NCBI GenBank assembly: GCA_937952305.1
Contig: CALFZO010000088.1
Coordinates: 17,302-81,301 of the forward strand
Reading direction: 5' to 3'
Source: an uncultured Anaerolineales bacterium
GTDB lineage: Bacteria; Chloroflexota; Anaerolineae; Anaerolineales; UBA6663
Length of the DNA stretch: 64,000 nt
A model generated the notes under the pieces. It was not told the origin of the DNA. It did no database searches and was given only the letters and a program-made list of their open reading frames with translations. The translations under genes were made by a program, and so were the position numbers. Positions 15,203 to 24,710 of this stretch are shown here, piece after piece (within the stretch, counting starts at the first letter, position 1; each line of letters starts with the position of its first letter).

Positions 15203-17074
15203 TTAGGGGGAGGCCGCCACGACCAGCGGCTCGGGGACGCGCACATGATCGGCGCGCGTGCCGTCCGGGAGCTGCACCGCCAGCCGTTCGCCCGTCTCCA
15301 GCCGATACAGGCCCAACTCCACCGCGTACTCACCCGGCGGCAGGTCCAGGCTGATCGGCCGCGGGTCGATGATGACGTGCTCGACGGCCCAGCCCGAAGT
15401 GGGCGCTGTGCCGGCGCGCGGTTGGCCGTCGGCGCCCGCCAATTGGAAACCGTCGGCGGCCAGGACGTGCACGAAGACGGTGTAGTCGGCGGCTACGGGC
15501 GCCGTCGTCGTCCAGAAGAGCGTTAACTGAATGGGCTGACCGGGCGGCACGGCAGCGGGCACGAAGCGGTAACCCGTGAGCACCGGCCCGCCCGTGAACT
15601 CCGCGCGATACGGCCGGCGCGCGGCCAGTGAGCCGGCCGGCGTGTCGTAGGCCTGGACGCGGAACCGGCTCACAAAGCGGTCGTCGGTCTTCTCGCAGCA
15701 GGCCTCCAGCCAGCGCCCCACAAAACCGTCCGGGTCATAGCCGGGGCTGGGCGTGAACAGGAAGCGGACATGCGCGTACTGGCCGAGGACGCGCTCCAAC
15801 TGCGCTGCGGCGGCCGTCGCGCCCACAGCCGCCAGCGGACCGGGCGGCGCGTCCTCGAACGGCAGCGGGCCACGGTAGTAATACTCGAAGGATGGATCCG
15901 GCAGGTTCACCAGGATGATCTCGTCCGGGCGGCCGGTCTCGGTCAGATAGCGCGCCAGCCCGCGCCAGTCCGGGCTTTTGCCGAAGGCCGGATCAAAGAA
16001 GTAGTTCTGCAGCGAGAGCAGTGCGGCCAGCGCCAGGCCGGCCAGGAGCGCGCCGCTCAGCGCGGCGCCGGCCCATCGGCGCGCGGCCTCCAGACCCAGC
16101 GCGGCCAGCATCAGGGCCACCGGCAGCGCGGTCAGCGCGAAACGTTCGGCGAAGACGGCGCGCAGCGCGCCCACGCCGACCACGAGCGCGGGCACGCCCA
16201 CGGCCAGCGCGATCAGCCAGGCCGCGCGGGTCCGGTCGCGCCGCAAAGCCTCGATTGTGCCCAGCACCAGCAGCACCGCGAGCAGGCCGGCGCCCAGCCA
16301 TTGCGCCAGCCCCACGCCGCCCTGTTCGGCCGGCCCCACGCTGAAGGCGGTGAGCAGGCGCCAGGCCGCGTTCTGGGCCTCCCAGCCTTTCACCTGCGCG
16401 CCCAACGCCGACCCCACGTACAGCGCCCACGGCAGATAGCCTAGGCCAACGGCCGACGCCATGACGAGCGCGGGCCGCCAGCGGGCGCGCGTCCGCGGCG
16501 CCAGGATCAGGGCCAGGCCGGCCAGGGCCAGCGCGAAGGCGGCGAAGTAGTGCGTGAACAGCGCGATCTCCCACAACAGGCCGGCGACAATCCAATCCCG
16601 GGTGCGGCCGTGGCGGGCCCCGCGCCAGGTGTGCCAGAGCGCGGCCAGGGCCAGCGCCGTCAGCGGCGTGTACATGCGCGCATCTTGGCTGAACCAGACC
16701 AGGAAGGGGCTGAGGGCGGTCAGCAGCATGGCCACGCCGGCCGCCCGCCGTCCGATCCAGCGGCGCGCCAGCGGCCAGGTCAGCGCCGTGGTCAGGACGC
16801 CGCCCAGCACCGACGGCCAGCGCAGCGCGAACTCGCTGTCGCCGGCCAGCGGGATCCAGAGCTTCTGAAAGAAGTAGTAGAGCGGGGGGTGCGGCTCGGA
16901 CAGGGCCATGCTCGCCAGCATGTCGCCCCAGGTAAGCTGCACGAAGCGCGGCCCAAAGCCCTCGTCGCCGCGCAGCGCCTGCTGATCTAGCCAGGCGGCG
17001 CGCAGCGCGCTGGCGCACAGCAGGATGGCGACCAGCAGGCCGAGCGCGCCGGGGTCACTCGCCTTCGGCCGCAT
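15203..17074 (-). CDS. GT-C (PMT_2-type) membrane glycosyltransferase with C-terminal beta domain
   Basis: A 623-residue protein with the PMT_2 pattern: RGDEGFG (Asp37-Glu38) in loop 1, SEPHPPLYYFF near residue 60, and LVWFSQDARMYTPL near 123. The C-terminal 120 residues form the beta-sandwich shared with neighbouring GT-C proteins (VPPGQPIQLTLFW ... LPPGEYAVELGLYRLETG). It is the last gene of a minus-strand run: hydrolase, YfhO, GNAT, then this gene. It overlaps the GNAT gene by 20 bp. The role is probably surface glycan or glycolipid assembly. Confidence 0.85.
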   Translation of the reverse strand: MRPKASDPGALGLLVAILLCASALRAAWLDQQALRGDEGFGPRFVQLTWGDMLASMALSEPHPPLYYFFQKLWIPLAGDSEFALRWPSVLGGVLTTALTWPLARRWIGRRAAGVAMLLTALSPFLVWFSQDARMYTPLTALALAALWHTWRGARHGRTRDWIVAGLLWEIALFTHYFAAFALALAGLALILAPRTRARWRPALVMASAVGLGYLPWALYVGSALGAQVKGWEAQNAAWRLLTAFSVGPAEQGGVGLAQWLGAGLLAVLLVLGTIEALRRDRTRAAWLIALAVGVPALVVGVGALRAVFAERFALTALPVALMLAALGLEAARRWAGAALSGALLAGLALAALLSLQNYFFDPAFGKSPDWRGLARYLTETGRPDEIILVNLPDPSFEYYYRGPLPFEDAPPGPLAAVGATAAAAQLERVLGQYAHVRFLFTPSPGYDPDGFVGRWLEACCEKTDDRFVSRFRVQAYDTPAGSLAARRPYRAEFTGGPVLTGYRFVPAAVPPGQPIQLTLFWTTTAPVAADYTVFVHVLAADGFQLAGADGQPRAGTAPTSGWAVEHVIIDPRPISLDLPPGEYAVELGLYRLETGERLAVQLPDGTRADHVRVPEPLVVAASP

Positions 17075-17567
17075 CGGGCAGGCGCCTCATCACCAGCAGG
17101 GTCCGGCCGTCGCGCGCGAACAGCTGCAGCACGTTGACGAGCCGTTTGATCCGCCGGAAGTAGGGCGGCATCTCAGCCTCATCGATCACGCGGAACGCGA
17201 ACGGCTCGTAGAAGCCGCGCAGCGGGCTGGCGCAGGTGAGATAGAGCGGGTCCGGGCTGGCGGCAGTGTGCCGCGCGATCAGGCGCCGGATCAGGGCACC
17301 GGCGATGCCGCGCCGCTGGTATTCCGGCCGCGTGGCGATAGAGGCCAACTCGCGGCTGCCGTCGCCGTGGACCTTGATCTGGCCGGTCCCGGCCACCGCG
17401 CCGCTGGCGGCGTCCACGGCCAGCAGGAAGTTCGGCCACTTCAGGCTCAGCGGGTTGATGCCGGCGGCGCGGATGATGGCCGTGATGGCCGTCTGATCGG
17501 CAGCGGTGGCGTCGCGGAAGATGAGGCCGGCCAGCGCATCGGCGGCCGGCGCGTTGGGGTCTGTCAT
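17055..17567 (-). CDS. GNAT N-acetyltransferase
   Basis: A 170-residue single-domain acetyltransferase. The acetyl-CoA pyrophosphate loop is YQRRGIAGALIRRL (about 95-108), preceded by the beta-4 strand ELASIATRPE. The closest pattern is ArgA-like or general GNAT enzymes annotated only as N-acetyltransferases; the substrate is not visible. It starts 5 nt after the YfhO stop and overlaps the GT-C gene by 20 bp, so it is firmly inside this operon and might acetylate an amino-sugar of the same pathway (inference). Confidence 0.85.
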   Translation of the reverse strand: MTDPNAPAADALAGLIFRDATAADQTAITAIIRAAGINPLSLKWPNFLLAVDAASGAVAGTGQIKVHGDGSRELASIATRPEYQRRGIAGALIRRLIARHTAASPDPLYLTCASPLRGFYEPFAFRVIDEAEMPPYFRRIKRLVNVLQLFARDGRTLLVMRRLPDAAEGE

Positions 17568-17572
17568 GGTGA

Positions 17573-19846
17573 TTAACCTTCGCGGCGCGCGCCCGGCCGG
17601 CGCCGCCCCAGGGAGGCCGGCGCGAACGCCAGCCCCGCCGCCGCCAGGGCCAGCGCGCTCAGCGTGGCGCCCAGCGTCAACGTCATCGGCTGATACGTGA
17701 AGGCGACGTGATGCCGGCCGGCTGGCACGGCCACACCCAGCAAGGCGCCGTCAACCGTCAGCACTTCGGCCGGCTGGTCGTCCACGCTCACCCGCCAGCC
17801 CGAAAAATATGCTTCGCTCACCACCAGCACGGCCGCGCCGTCCGCGGCGACGTCGAAGCGCAGCGAGCCGGGCGCGTCCTGCACGGTGGCGACCTCGCCG
17901 CCGGAAGCGGCAGTGCCGGAGACCGTGACGCTGGCCGTCGGCAGCACCGCCGTCGTGAAGGGGTCGAAGTCCGGCTCGGCCAGGCGCGCGGCCAGTTGGT
18001 CCGGCGCGCTGATCACGTCCACCTGGCCGGCCAGCCAGGCGCAGCGCGCGGCCTGGGCCAGACGATGCGTGCGCGTCGGGTTGCCGCGCTCGTCCACGCG
18101 CTCGCTCTGGGCCACCACCTCGGACTCGATCCGGCGGCCCTGCGCGTCCAGCAATTCACCGCGCCAGGTGGTGACGTAGCGCACGCCTAAGAGCGCCCAG
18201 CGCGTCCGCTCTGGCAAAGACAACAACCGCTCGTAGGCGGCCAGCTTGTACGGTGTCACGCCCTCGATGGCGCGATAGCCATAGGCGCAGCCGGAGTGGC
18301 CGGGCAGGCGCGCGTCGTCTTGGACGCGGAAGAAGGCGGGGTCAGCCTGCAGCGGCGCGACCACGGCGTCCGGGGCATAGGCCGTGTAGAGCGGCTGGAC
18401 GTTGAGCGGGCGGTTGGCTGAGAAGAGGTCGACGGCGACGACGGCGACGAAGAGCGCGGGGGTCCACGCCCGCAGCGCCGGCACGCGCCCGCGCCCCAGC
18501 AGCGCGGCCAGCGTCAGCGCCGCCACCAGCGCCCAGCGCCCCAGCAGGTCCGGCAGCGCGCCCCATTCCAGGCCACTCACTCCGCCATACGCCAGGGCCA
18601 TGACCGTGACGAGCGCGGCCACGGCCACGACGGCGATAACGGCGACGCCCCACGTTATCCGGCGCAAGACGGCCCGCTCTGAGCGCGCCAGCCCGCCCAA
18701 CAAATAGTGCGCGCCGAAGGCGGCCAGCACCGCCAGCGCCAGACTCGTAATCAAGGCCAGGCGTTCGGCGCCGCGGAATAGGGCCAGGCCCGGGATGAAC
18801 CAGTAAGCCGCGTCGTAGGCCGCCGCCGCGGTGCCGAACGACAGCACCAGGCTCGCCAGCGCGGCGCCGGCCCAGAACCGCACCTCCGGCAGCGGGCGCG
18901 TGACGGCGAAGATCGCCAGGGCCAGCGGCAGCACCCCCACGTACAGCGGGCTCCAGACGCTGGCGATGCCCGGGATCAGCATTTGGGCCAGATCCTGGAA
19001 CGGGAAGCCGTGGGCGGCCTGCGCGAAGGCCACCGAGGCGCGGGTGGAGGCAGCGATGAACTCGAGCGACGGCAGGAGTTGGACGGCGGCCAGGGCAGCC
19101 GTGAGCGCGCCCAGGGCCAGGCCGAGCGCGGCGAAGCGCAGCGGCGGGGCCGGCGGCGCGGCGCAATAGCGGAAGGTGAAGTAGGCGCCGGTGATAAGCG
19201 CCGTGAACAGGAAGGTCTGCGGATGGCCAGCCAGGAAGGCGACGGCCAGCACCAGCGCGGTCAGGGCCAGAGCGCGCAGTGTCCGCGCCTCGCCCAGGCG
19301 CCCGGCCGCCCACAGCGCCAGCGGCGTCCAGGCGTTGACGGCCAGCACGGCGTTCTGCAGCGGCGGGTAGCCGGTGAGGTAGCCGCCGTACGTGAACGTG
19401 ACCGCGCCGAGCACGGCCGCCCAGGCGCGCAGCGCCCGCGATCGCAGGAACGCGTACAGGCCGAGCGAGGTGAGGAGATAGTGCGCGGCCGTCTCAGCCA
19501 CCAGCGCTTCCAGCGGGAAGTGGCCGTAGCCCAGCAGGCGCAATCCACTGTAGGTCAGCCACTTCACCGGGTAGAAGGTCTGCGCCTGCGGGTCGGCGTG
19601 CAAGGGGTAGCCCGACCACAGGCAATCCGCCCACAAAGCCAGGCGCCCCTCGACGAAGGCCCGGTAGCCCAGGTCGCGGAAGACGCCGAACGTCTCAGAA
19701 AAATCGCCGGGCACGTAGGTCACGCGGTCAGCCGGGTTAGGCGCCGCGAAGCGCCAGAAGAACAGCGCCCACAGCGCCACCAGCGCCGCCAGCGGGGCGG
19801 CGCGCGTGAAAAAGGTCCGGATCGCCGAGGGCGGGCGCGGCGTCAT
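17573..19846 (-). CDS. YfhO-family membrane protein
   Basis: The ATG at 19846 is chosen because it lies 1 nt after the upstream hydrolase stop and opens onto a cytosolic tail and first helix (RAAPLAALVALWALFFWRF). The 757-residue protein has about 12 helices. Loop 1 is YVPGDFSETFGVFRD with ALWADCLWSGYPLHADPQAQTFYP, the YfhO hallmark. The C-terminal periplasmic part (SEAYFSGWRVSVDDQPAEVL to GRHHVAFTYQP) is also typical. YfhO relatives are GT-C-like enzymes that decorate lipoteichoic acid or exopolysaccharide. Confidence 0.85.
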   Translation of the reverse strand: MTPRPPSAIRTFFTRAAPLAALVALWALFFWRFAAPNPADRVTYVPGDFSETFGVFRDLGYRAFVEGRLALWADCLWSGYPLHADPQAQTFYPVKWLTYSGLRLLGYGHFPLEALVAETAAHYLLTSLGLYAFLRSRALRAWAAVLGAVTFTYGGYLTGYPPLQNAVLAVNAWTPLALWAAGRLGEARTLRALALTALVLAVAFLAGHPQTFLFTALITGAYFTFRYCAAPPAPPLRFAALGLALGALTAALAAVQLLPSLEFIAASTRASVAFAQAAHGFPFQDLAQMLIPGIASVWSPLYVGVLPLALAIFAVTRPLPEVRFWAGAALASLVLSFGTAAAAYDAAYWFIPGLALFRGAERLALITSLALAVLAAFGAHYLLGGLARSERAVLRRITWGVAVIAVVAVAALVTVMALAYGGVSGLEWGALPDLLGRWALVAALTLAALLGRGRVPALRAWTPALFVAVVAVDLFSANRPLNVQPLYTAYAPDAVVAPLQADPAFFRVQDDARLPGHSGCAYGYRAIEGVTPYKLAAYERLLSLPERTRWALLGVRYVTTWRGELLDAQGRRIESEVVAQSERVDERGNPTRTHRLAQAARCAWLAGQVDVISAPDQLAARLAEPDFDPFTTAVLPTASVTVSGTAASGGEVATVQDAPGSLRFDVAADGAAVLVVSEAYFSGWRVSVDDQPAEVLTVDGALLGVAVPAGRHHVAFTYQPMTLTLGATLSALALAAAGLAFAPASLGRRRPGARREG

Positions 19847-19847
19847 C

Positions 19848-20711
19848 TCAATCGCCGAGCGCAGCCGCCCACGCCAGGAGGGTCTCGGCCAGGGCGTCCG
19901 GCCGTTGCAGCGGGAGGTCGTGGATGGAGTCTTCGAACCAGCGCACGGTGACGTTGGGGTGCGCGGCGAGGCGGGCCGCGCCGGCGCGCTTGAGCGCCAG
20001 GAACTGCTCGGCGCGGGCATCGCGCGGCGGCTCGGCGGCCGGGCAGACCAGCACCGGGCCGCGCACGCGCGCGAACAGATCGAACGTGGGCTTGGTGTAG
20101 ATGGCGTGCGCCACCTGCATGTGCTGCGGGATCGGCAGGCGGCGATAAATGCTCTCGTCCTCGTCCAGGCGGAAGTTTGCCAGCAGGATCGCGCCGATTT
20201 CGTCGGTGTAGATCCCGCCCAGCATCCGGCGCACGCGGGCCAGGAAATCCTCGGCGGGCAGGCCGTCGATGTCGGGCGGGCGCAGCAGCGCCTCGGCCTT
20301 GGCCCACGTCATCCCGTCGACCTCGCTCAGCGCGAACAGGCCGCCGTCCACCATGACGATGCCGGCCGGGCCGGCGGGGCGCGCGGCCGCGTAACTCAAC
20401 ACCGTGCTCGCGCCCCAGCTGTGGCCCACCAGGATCGGGCGCGCCAGGTCCAGGGTTTCCAGAAAAGCGTGCAGATCGCGCGTGATGGTGGCAAAGTCGA
20501 AGCCGTCCGGGGCCGGGTCGCTCAGGCCGTGGCTGCGCTGGTCCAGGGCCAGGACGCGCAGACCGGCCTGCGCCAGGCGCGGCGCCACGAAGTCCCAGAT
20601 GCGGGCGTTGGAGGCCAACCCGTGCAGCAGCACCACCGGCCGGCCGGCGCCGCCCCAGTTCAGGTAATGGAAGCGCAGGCCGTTGAGGAGGACGTAGGAG
20701 GAGGTGGGCAT
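19848..20711 (-). CDS. Alpha/beta hydrolase
   Basis: This 287-residue hydrolase has the oxyanion segment VVLLHGLASNARIW (about 27-40), nucleophile elbow VGHSWGAST with Ser near 107, and a C-terminal catalytic His in SIHDLPLQRP. The fold and motifs match MhpC/PldB-type hydrolases; the substrate is unknown. It is the first gene of the operon that continues into YfhO, GNAT and the GT-C enzyme. The weak ATG context lacks a strong Shine-Dalgarno. Confidence 0.85.
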   Translation of the reverse strand: MPTSSYVLLNGLRFHYLNWGGAGRPVVLLHGLASNARIWDFVAPRLAQAGLRVLALDQRSHGLSDPAPDGFDFATITRDLHAFLETLDLARPILVGHSWGASTVLSYAAARPAGPAGIVMVDGGLFALSEVDGMTWAKAEALLRPPDIDGLPAEDFLARVRRMLGGIYTDEIGAILLANFRLDEDESIYRRLPIPQHMQVAHAIYTKPTFDLFARVRGPVLVCPAAEPPRDARAEQFLALKRAGAARLAAHPNVTVRWFEDSIHDLPLQRPDALAETLLAWAAALGD

Positions 20712-20757
20712 GGCGAGAGGCGCGGGGCGGGAGAGCTGTTCCGCCCGCCGGCCCCTT

Positions 20758-22206
20758 TCAGGGCTCGCTCAGCAGTTCCAGCAGAACGCGCTCCGCCGTC
20801 TGCGCGTCGGCCTGGCCGCGGCTCTTCTTCATCACCTGGCCCACGAACCATTTGAGCAGCGTCGGCTTCTTGCGGTATTGCTCGATCTGCGCGGAGTTCT
20901 CGGCCAGCACTTCGCGGGCGAGCGCGCGGACGGCCTCGTCGCCCGAGATCTGGGCCAGGCCTTCGGCCTCCACCAGCGCTTGCGGGGAGCGGTCGGTTTC
21001 AATGACCTTGGCCAGCAGACTGACGCCGGTGGCGCGGTTGATGGTCTTGGCCTCCACCAGGCCGATCAGTTCCGCCAGGCGCTCGGGCGTGAGCGTGACC
21101 GCCACGTCGGCGGCCGTCTGGCCGCGGTCGTTGAGCAGCCGCAGCAGGTCGTTCATCAACCAGTTGGCGACGGTCTTGGCGCTCCCGCCGAGCGCGCGGA
21201 CTGTGGCTTCGTAGTAGTCGGAGAGCGAGCGCTCGTCGGTGAGCAGGGCGGCGTCGTATTCTGACAGGCCGTAATCGGCCACGAAGCGGGCGCGGCGCTC
21301 CAGCGGCAGCTCCGGCAGCTGCGCCAGGACGGCGTCTCTCCAGGCCTGGTCCAGCTGGGCGGACAACAGGTCCGGCTCGCGAAAGTAGCGGTAATCGGCC
21401 TCGGTCTCCTTGGACCGCATCTTGCGCAGCGTGCCGGCCTCGTCGTCCCAGTCCAGCGTCCAGGCGGCCACGCGCCGCCCGGCCGTGACTTCGGCGATCT
21501 GGCGCGCGACCTCGGCTTCGATGGCGTTGCGCACGGCTTCGATCGAATTGACGTTCTTGATCTCGGTCTTGGGGTTAAGCACCGTCGTCCCGGCCTCGCG
21601 GATGGAGACGTTGGCGTCGCAGCGCAGGTGGCCGCGCTCCATATTGGCCTCGGACACATCCAGCCAGCGCAGCAGCTGGCGGAAACGGATCAAGAACTGG
21701 GCGGCCTCGTCGGCGGTGCGCAGGTCCGGGCCGGTGACCATCTCGATCAGCGGGACGCCGCAGCGGTTCATGTCGATCAGGCGCACGCCGCGCGCAGCGT
21801 CGTTCTTGGTCTTGCCGGCGTCCTCCTCCATGTGCAGCTTGTGGATGGCGACGCGCACCAGCCGGCCGTCCGGCATAGGGTACTCGAACCAGCCGCCGTG
21901 CCCGATGGCGGCGTCGTACTGGGTGATCTGGTAGCCCTTGGGCAGGTCCGGGTAGAAGTAGTTCTTGCGGTCGAAGAAGCTCTCGCCGCGCAGGTCGCTG
22001 TGCATGGCCGCGGACAGCCGGGCGGCTTTCTCCACCACGGCGCGGTTGAGCACCGGCAGCACGCCGGGCAGGCCGCAGCACACCGGGCAGATGTTGGTGT
22101 TGGGCGGCGCGCCCCAGGAGTCGGCGCGGCAGCCGCAGAAGATCTTGGTCTGGGTGTTCAGCTGGATGTGGATCTCCAGCCCGATGACGGCTTCGTAGAC
22201 GGTCAT
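20758..22206 (-). CDS. gatB: Asp-tRNA(Asn)/Glu-tRNA(Gln) amidotransferase subunit B
   Basis: GatB is 482 residues, the usual length. It starts YEAVIGLEIHIQLNTQTKIFC, has the zinc-site cysteines CGCRADSW and CPVCCGLPG, and the kinase-like motif RKNYFYPDLPKGYQITQYD. The C-terminal YqeY/tail domain ends QADAQTAERVLLELL. GatB phosphorylates and then transamidates misacylated Glu-tRNA(Gln) or Asp-tRNA(Asn) using ammonia from GatA. The other two subunits are 8-11 kb away (30433-32402), so the complex is encoded at two loci. The -10 box is TATAAT at 22247-22242. Confidence 0.97.
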   Translation of the reverse strand: MTVYEAVIGLEIHIQLNTQTKIFCGCRADSWGAPPNTNICPVCCGLPGVLPVLNRAVVEKAARLSAAMHSDLRGESFFDRKNYFYPDLPKGYQITQYDAAIGHGGWFEYPMPDGRLVRVAIHKLHMEEDAGKTKNDAARGVRLIDMNRCGVPLIEMVTGPDLRTADEAAQFLIRFRQLLRWLDVSEANMERGHLRCDANVSIREAGTTVLNPKTEIKNVNSIEAVRNAIEAEVARQIAEVTAGRRVAAWTLDWDDEAGTLRKMRSKETEADYRYFREPDLLSAQLDQAWRDAVLAQLPELPLERRARFVADYGLSEYDAALLTDERSLSDYYEATVRALGGSAKTVANWLMNDLLRLLNDRGQTAADVAVTLTPERLAELIGLVEAKTINRATGVSLLAKVIETDRSPQALVEAEGLAQISGDEAVRALAREVLAENSAQIEQYRKKPTLLKWFVGQVMKKSRGQADAQTAERVLLELLSEP

Positions 22207-22241
22207 GCTTTGGCTCGTGGCGATGCGCAGGATGTGGCGGA

Positions 22242-22295
22242 ATTATAACTGCAACCCGCGCGGCGGTTGCCGATTCGGCGGGGCGCGGCTATAGT
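22242..22295. promoter_or_regulatory. Divergent promoters of gatB and the GT-C gene at 22323
   Basis: Minus-strand TATAAT (22247-22242) lies 35 nt from the gatB ATG. Plus-strand TATAGT (22290-22295) lies 27 nt from the ATG at 22323. Neither has a clear -35. Confidence 0.55.
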
Positions 22296-22322
22296 TGCCG
22301 CCGCCGTTGGAGCGCAACCACA

Positions 22323-24701
22323 ATGTCCGTCTTCTCTGCTTGGTGGCGCCAGCCGGGGCGCGGGCGAGACGCCGCCCTGGCGGCCTGCCTGCTGGCCGGT
22401 CTGGTCGGCCTTTACCTCATCACGTATCAAGGCAGCCTGCGTTCGGGTGACGAGAGCTACCTGATGGCCGGGGCGCAGAGCCTCGGCCGGCTGGGGGACC
22501 TGCACCTCGGCGCCGTCTTCGGCGACCGCGGCCAGCAGCCCTTTGAAGTGGAGCCGGGCCAGGCGCTGGTGGGTGCGCTGCTGGACCGCTGGGCGGGGTG
22601 GGCCGGCGTAGGCAGCGCGCACACGCTTTTCCTGCTCAACGTCTACGCCACCGCGCTGACGGCCGTGGCCGTCTTCGGCCTGGTGCGCCAGCACGGGTTC
22701 GCGGCCGGGATAGCGCTGACGGCGGGCCTGGCCTACGGGCTGGCGACGATGGCGTGGCCGCACACCAAGTTCTACTTCCGCGACCCGCTGGCCGTGGCCT
22801 GGATGATGTTCGGCGTGTGGAGCTGCGAGGCTGCGCTGAGTCGACGCGGGTGGGCCGGCCAGGCCGGGCTGTGGCTGCTCGGCTTGGCGCTCCTGGCGGC
22901 CGGGGTCGCCACCAAGCAGACCACGGTCTTCGTGGCGATCGCCGTTGTCCTGAGCGCCGGGGCGCGCGCCTTGGCCGGCGGCGGCGAGCGGCGGGCGGCC
23001 CGGGTGGCGCTGGCGGTGACCGCGGCGTTGGGCGCCCTGACGCTGGTGGTGCCGCCGGAAGGCGTGCTCGGGCGGCTCTCGGCCTGGCGTTACTTTGGCC
23101 TGCTGACGGATCTGGCCGGCCGGCCGCCGAGCGCCTTCTTCGGCGAGGCCGTAGCCGGGATGCTGGTCAGCCCGGGCAAGGGCCTCTTCCCTGAAGCGCC
23201 GGTGCTGATCTTGGCGCTGGCGGCGGTGCCGTTGACGCCGCGTTCCGCCTGGCCGCGCCTGATCACGCCGTGGGCGGGGCTGCTGCTGCTGGTGATGGCG
23301 GTTCCGCTCTATCGCGATTACATCTGGTGGGGCGGAGTGGGCTGGGGTGTCCGGCATGTGCTGCCGGCTGTGCCGCTGTTGGCGGCTGCCAGCGCCCCGG
23401 CCTGGCAGGCGGCTGGCGCGGCCCGCGGCCGGGCGGCGCGCTGGGCGATCGGGCTCTTGCTGGCGCTGAGCGTCTTGATCCAGGTGGGCGCGGTGGCCGG
23501 CTCACTGTCCGATTACTACGCGGCGCTCACCGAGGCGGGCGCGGGCGTGGCCTGGACAGCCGCGATCTGGAACTGGCGTTACAGCGAAGTGGTCGGTTAT
23601 TGGCAGACGCTGCTGGCCGGGAAGCCGTGGACGTTCGCGTGGGTGCGCCTGGCGGCGGTCCGGCCGGTCTGGATGATCGGCGGCACGCTGGCGGCCCTGA
23701 CCGGACTGGTGGGGCTGGCCGCGCTGCTCGGCCGCCGGCTGCTGCGGGCTGAAGCGCGCCGTGCCGGTCTGGCGGCGTTGGCCCTGGCGGCTGTCGCCGT
23801 GAGTGTCCTGCCGTACGGGTTCCTGCGCGTGATCTATCCCGACCCGGATTACTCGGCCTGGCGGGAGGATTTTCGCGCGGCGGTGGACGTGGTGGCTAAT
23901 CAGGCACGCCCCGGCGACGTGGTCCTGGTGCGCGGCTATCTGCACCCGCTCTGGTCGTTCACGCTCAACTACGGGCGTTGGCCGGCGCCGTGGTACGCCT
24001 ACAGCCCGGAGACGCCTGGGCCGGAAGCCACGGCCGCGCTGCGGGCGGACCAGACGCCGGACCAGGCCATCCGGGATGATCTGCGCGCGCTCTTCACTGA
24101 GCGCTTGGCGGGCAGCTATGAGCGCCTGTGGCTGGTGAACGATCAGGGCGCCCCCGCCGGCGATCTGCGCCTGGAGGCCTGGTGGCTGGCCGAGCGTGTC
24201 GTGCCGGTGAAAACCGAGGGCGAGCTGACGACGGTGACGCAATTTGAGCTGGTCACGCCCCAGCCGGGCGACCTGCAGCCGGCCGCGATCACGTTTGGGC
24301 CGGCGCTGCGTTTGGTGGAGTGGGGCGCGTTGACTCAGGGCCGGGCCGGCTTCGAACCGGGCGAAGTGTTGCCGCTGGCTTTGCGTTGGCAAGCGGCGGC
24401 GACGCCGGGCGCGGACGACAACGTGGGCGTGTATCTCCTGGACGCCGCCGGCGGTGTGGCGGCGCAGCGCGACAGCCAGCCCGTGAACGGCTTCCGGCCG
24501 ATGACGAGCTGGCGGCCCGGCGAAACGGTGTTGGACCTGCACGGATTGGTTCTGCCGGCTGACCTGGCGGCGGGCGAGTATCGCGTGATGCTGGCCGTCT
24601 ATGATTGGCGCAGCGTCCAACGCCTGCCGGCGGCTGGCCCGGCTGGCGCTTTCACTGACGATCTGGCGCTGCTGGGGTCGATTGTGGTGACAGCGCCGTA
24701 G
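22323..24701 (+). CDS. GT-C-like membrane glycosyltransferase with C-terminal beta domain
   Basis: A 792-residue protein with about 11-12 helices up to residue 500. RSGDESYLM (Asp43-Glu44) is in the first outside loop, as in GT-C enzymes, followed by EVEPGQALVGALLD. From about 640 a soluble beta domain follows (FEPGEVLPLALRWQ ... DNVGVYLLDAAGG ... AAGEYRVMLAVYDW). It resembles the C-terminal domains at 13197 and 15203. It stands alone, convergent with the aldolase gene at 24711. Confidence 0.78.
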   Translation: MSVFSAWWRQPGRGRDAALAACLLAGLVGLYLITYQGSLRSGDESYLMAGAQSLGRLGDLHLGAVFGDRGQQPFEVEPGQALVGALLDRWAGWAGVGSAHTLFLLNVYATALTAVAVFGLVRQHGFAAGIALTAGLAYGLATMAWPHTKFYFRDPLAVAWMMFGVWSCEAALSRRGWAGQAGLWLLGLALLAAGVATKQTTVFVAIAVVLSAGARALAGGGERRAARVALAVTAALGALTLVVPPEGVLGRLSAWRYFGLLTDLAGRPPSAFFGEAVAGMLVSPGKGLFPEAPVLILALAAVPLTPRSAWPRLITPWAGLLLLVMAVPLYRDYIWWGGVGWGVRHVLPAVPLLAAASAPAWQAAGAARGRAARWAIGLLLALSVLIQVGAVAGSLSDYYAALTEAGAGVAWTAAIWNWRYSEVVGYWQTLLAGKPWTFAWVRLAAVRPVWMIGGTLAALTGLVGLAALLGRRLLRAEARRAGLAALALAAVAVSVLPYGFLRVIYPDPDYSAWREDFRAAVDVVANQARPGDVVLVRGYLHPLWSFTLNYGRWPAPWYAYSPETPGPEATAALRADQTPDQAIRDDLRALFTERLAGSYERLWLVNDQGAPAGDLRLEAWWLAERVVPVKTEGELTTVTQFELVTPQPGDLQPAAITFGPALRLVEWGALTQGRAGFEPGEVLPLALRWQAAATPGADDNVGVYLLDAAGGVAAQRDSQPVNGFRPMTSWRPGETVLDLHGLVLPADLAAGEYRVMLAVYDWRSVQRLPAAGPAGAFTDDLALLGSIVVTAP

Positions 24702-24710
24702 GGCGCAGGG

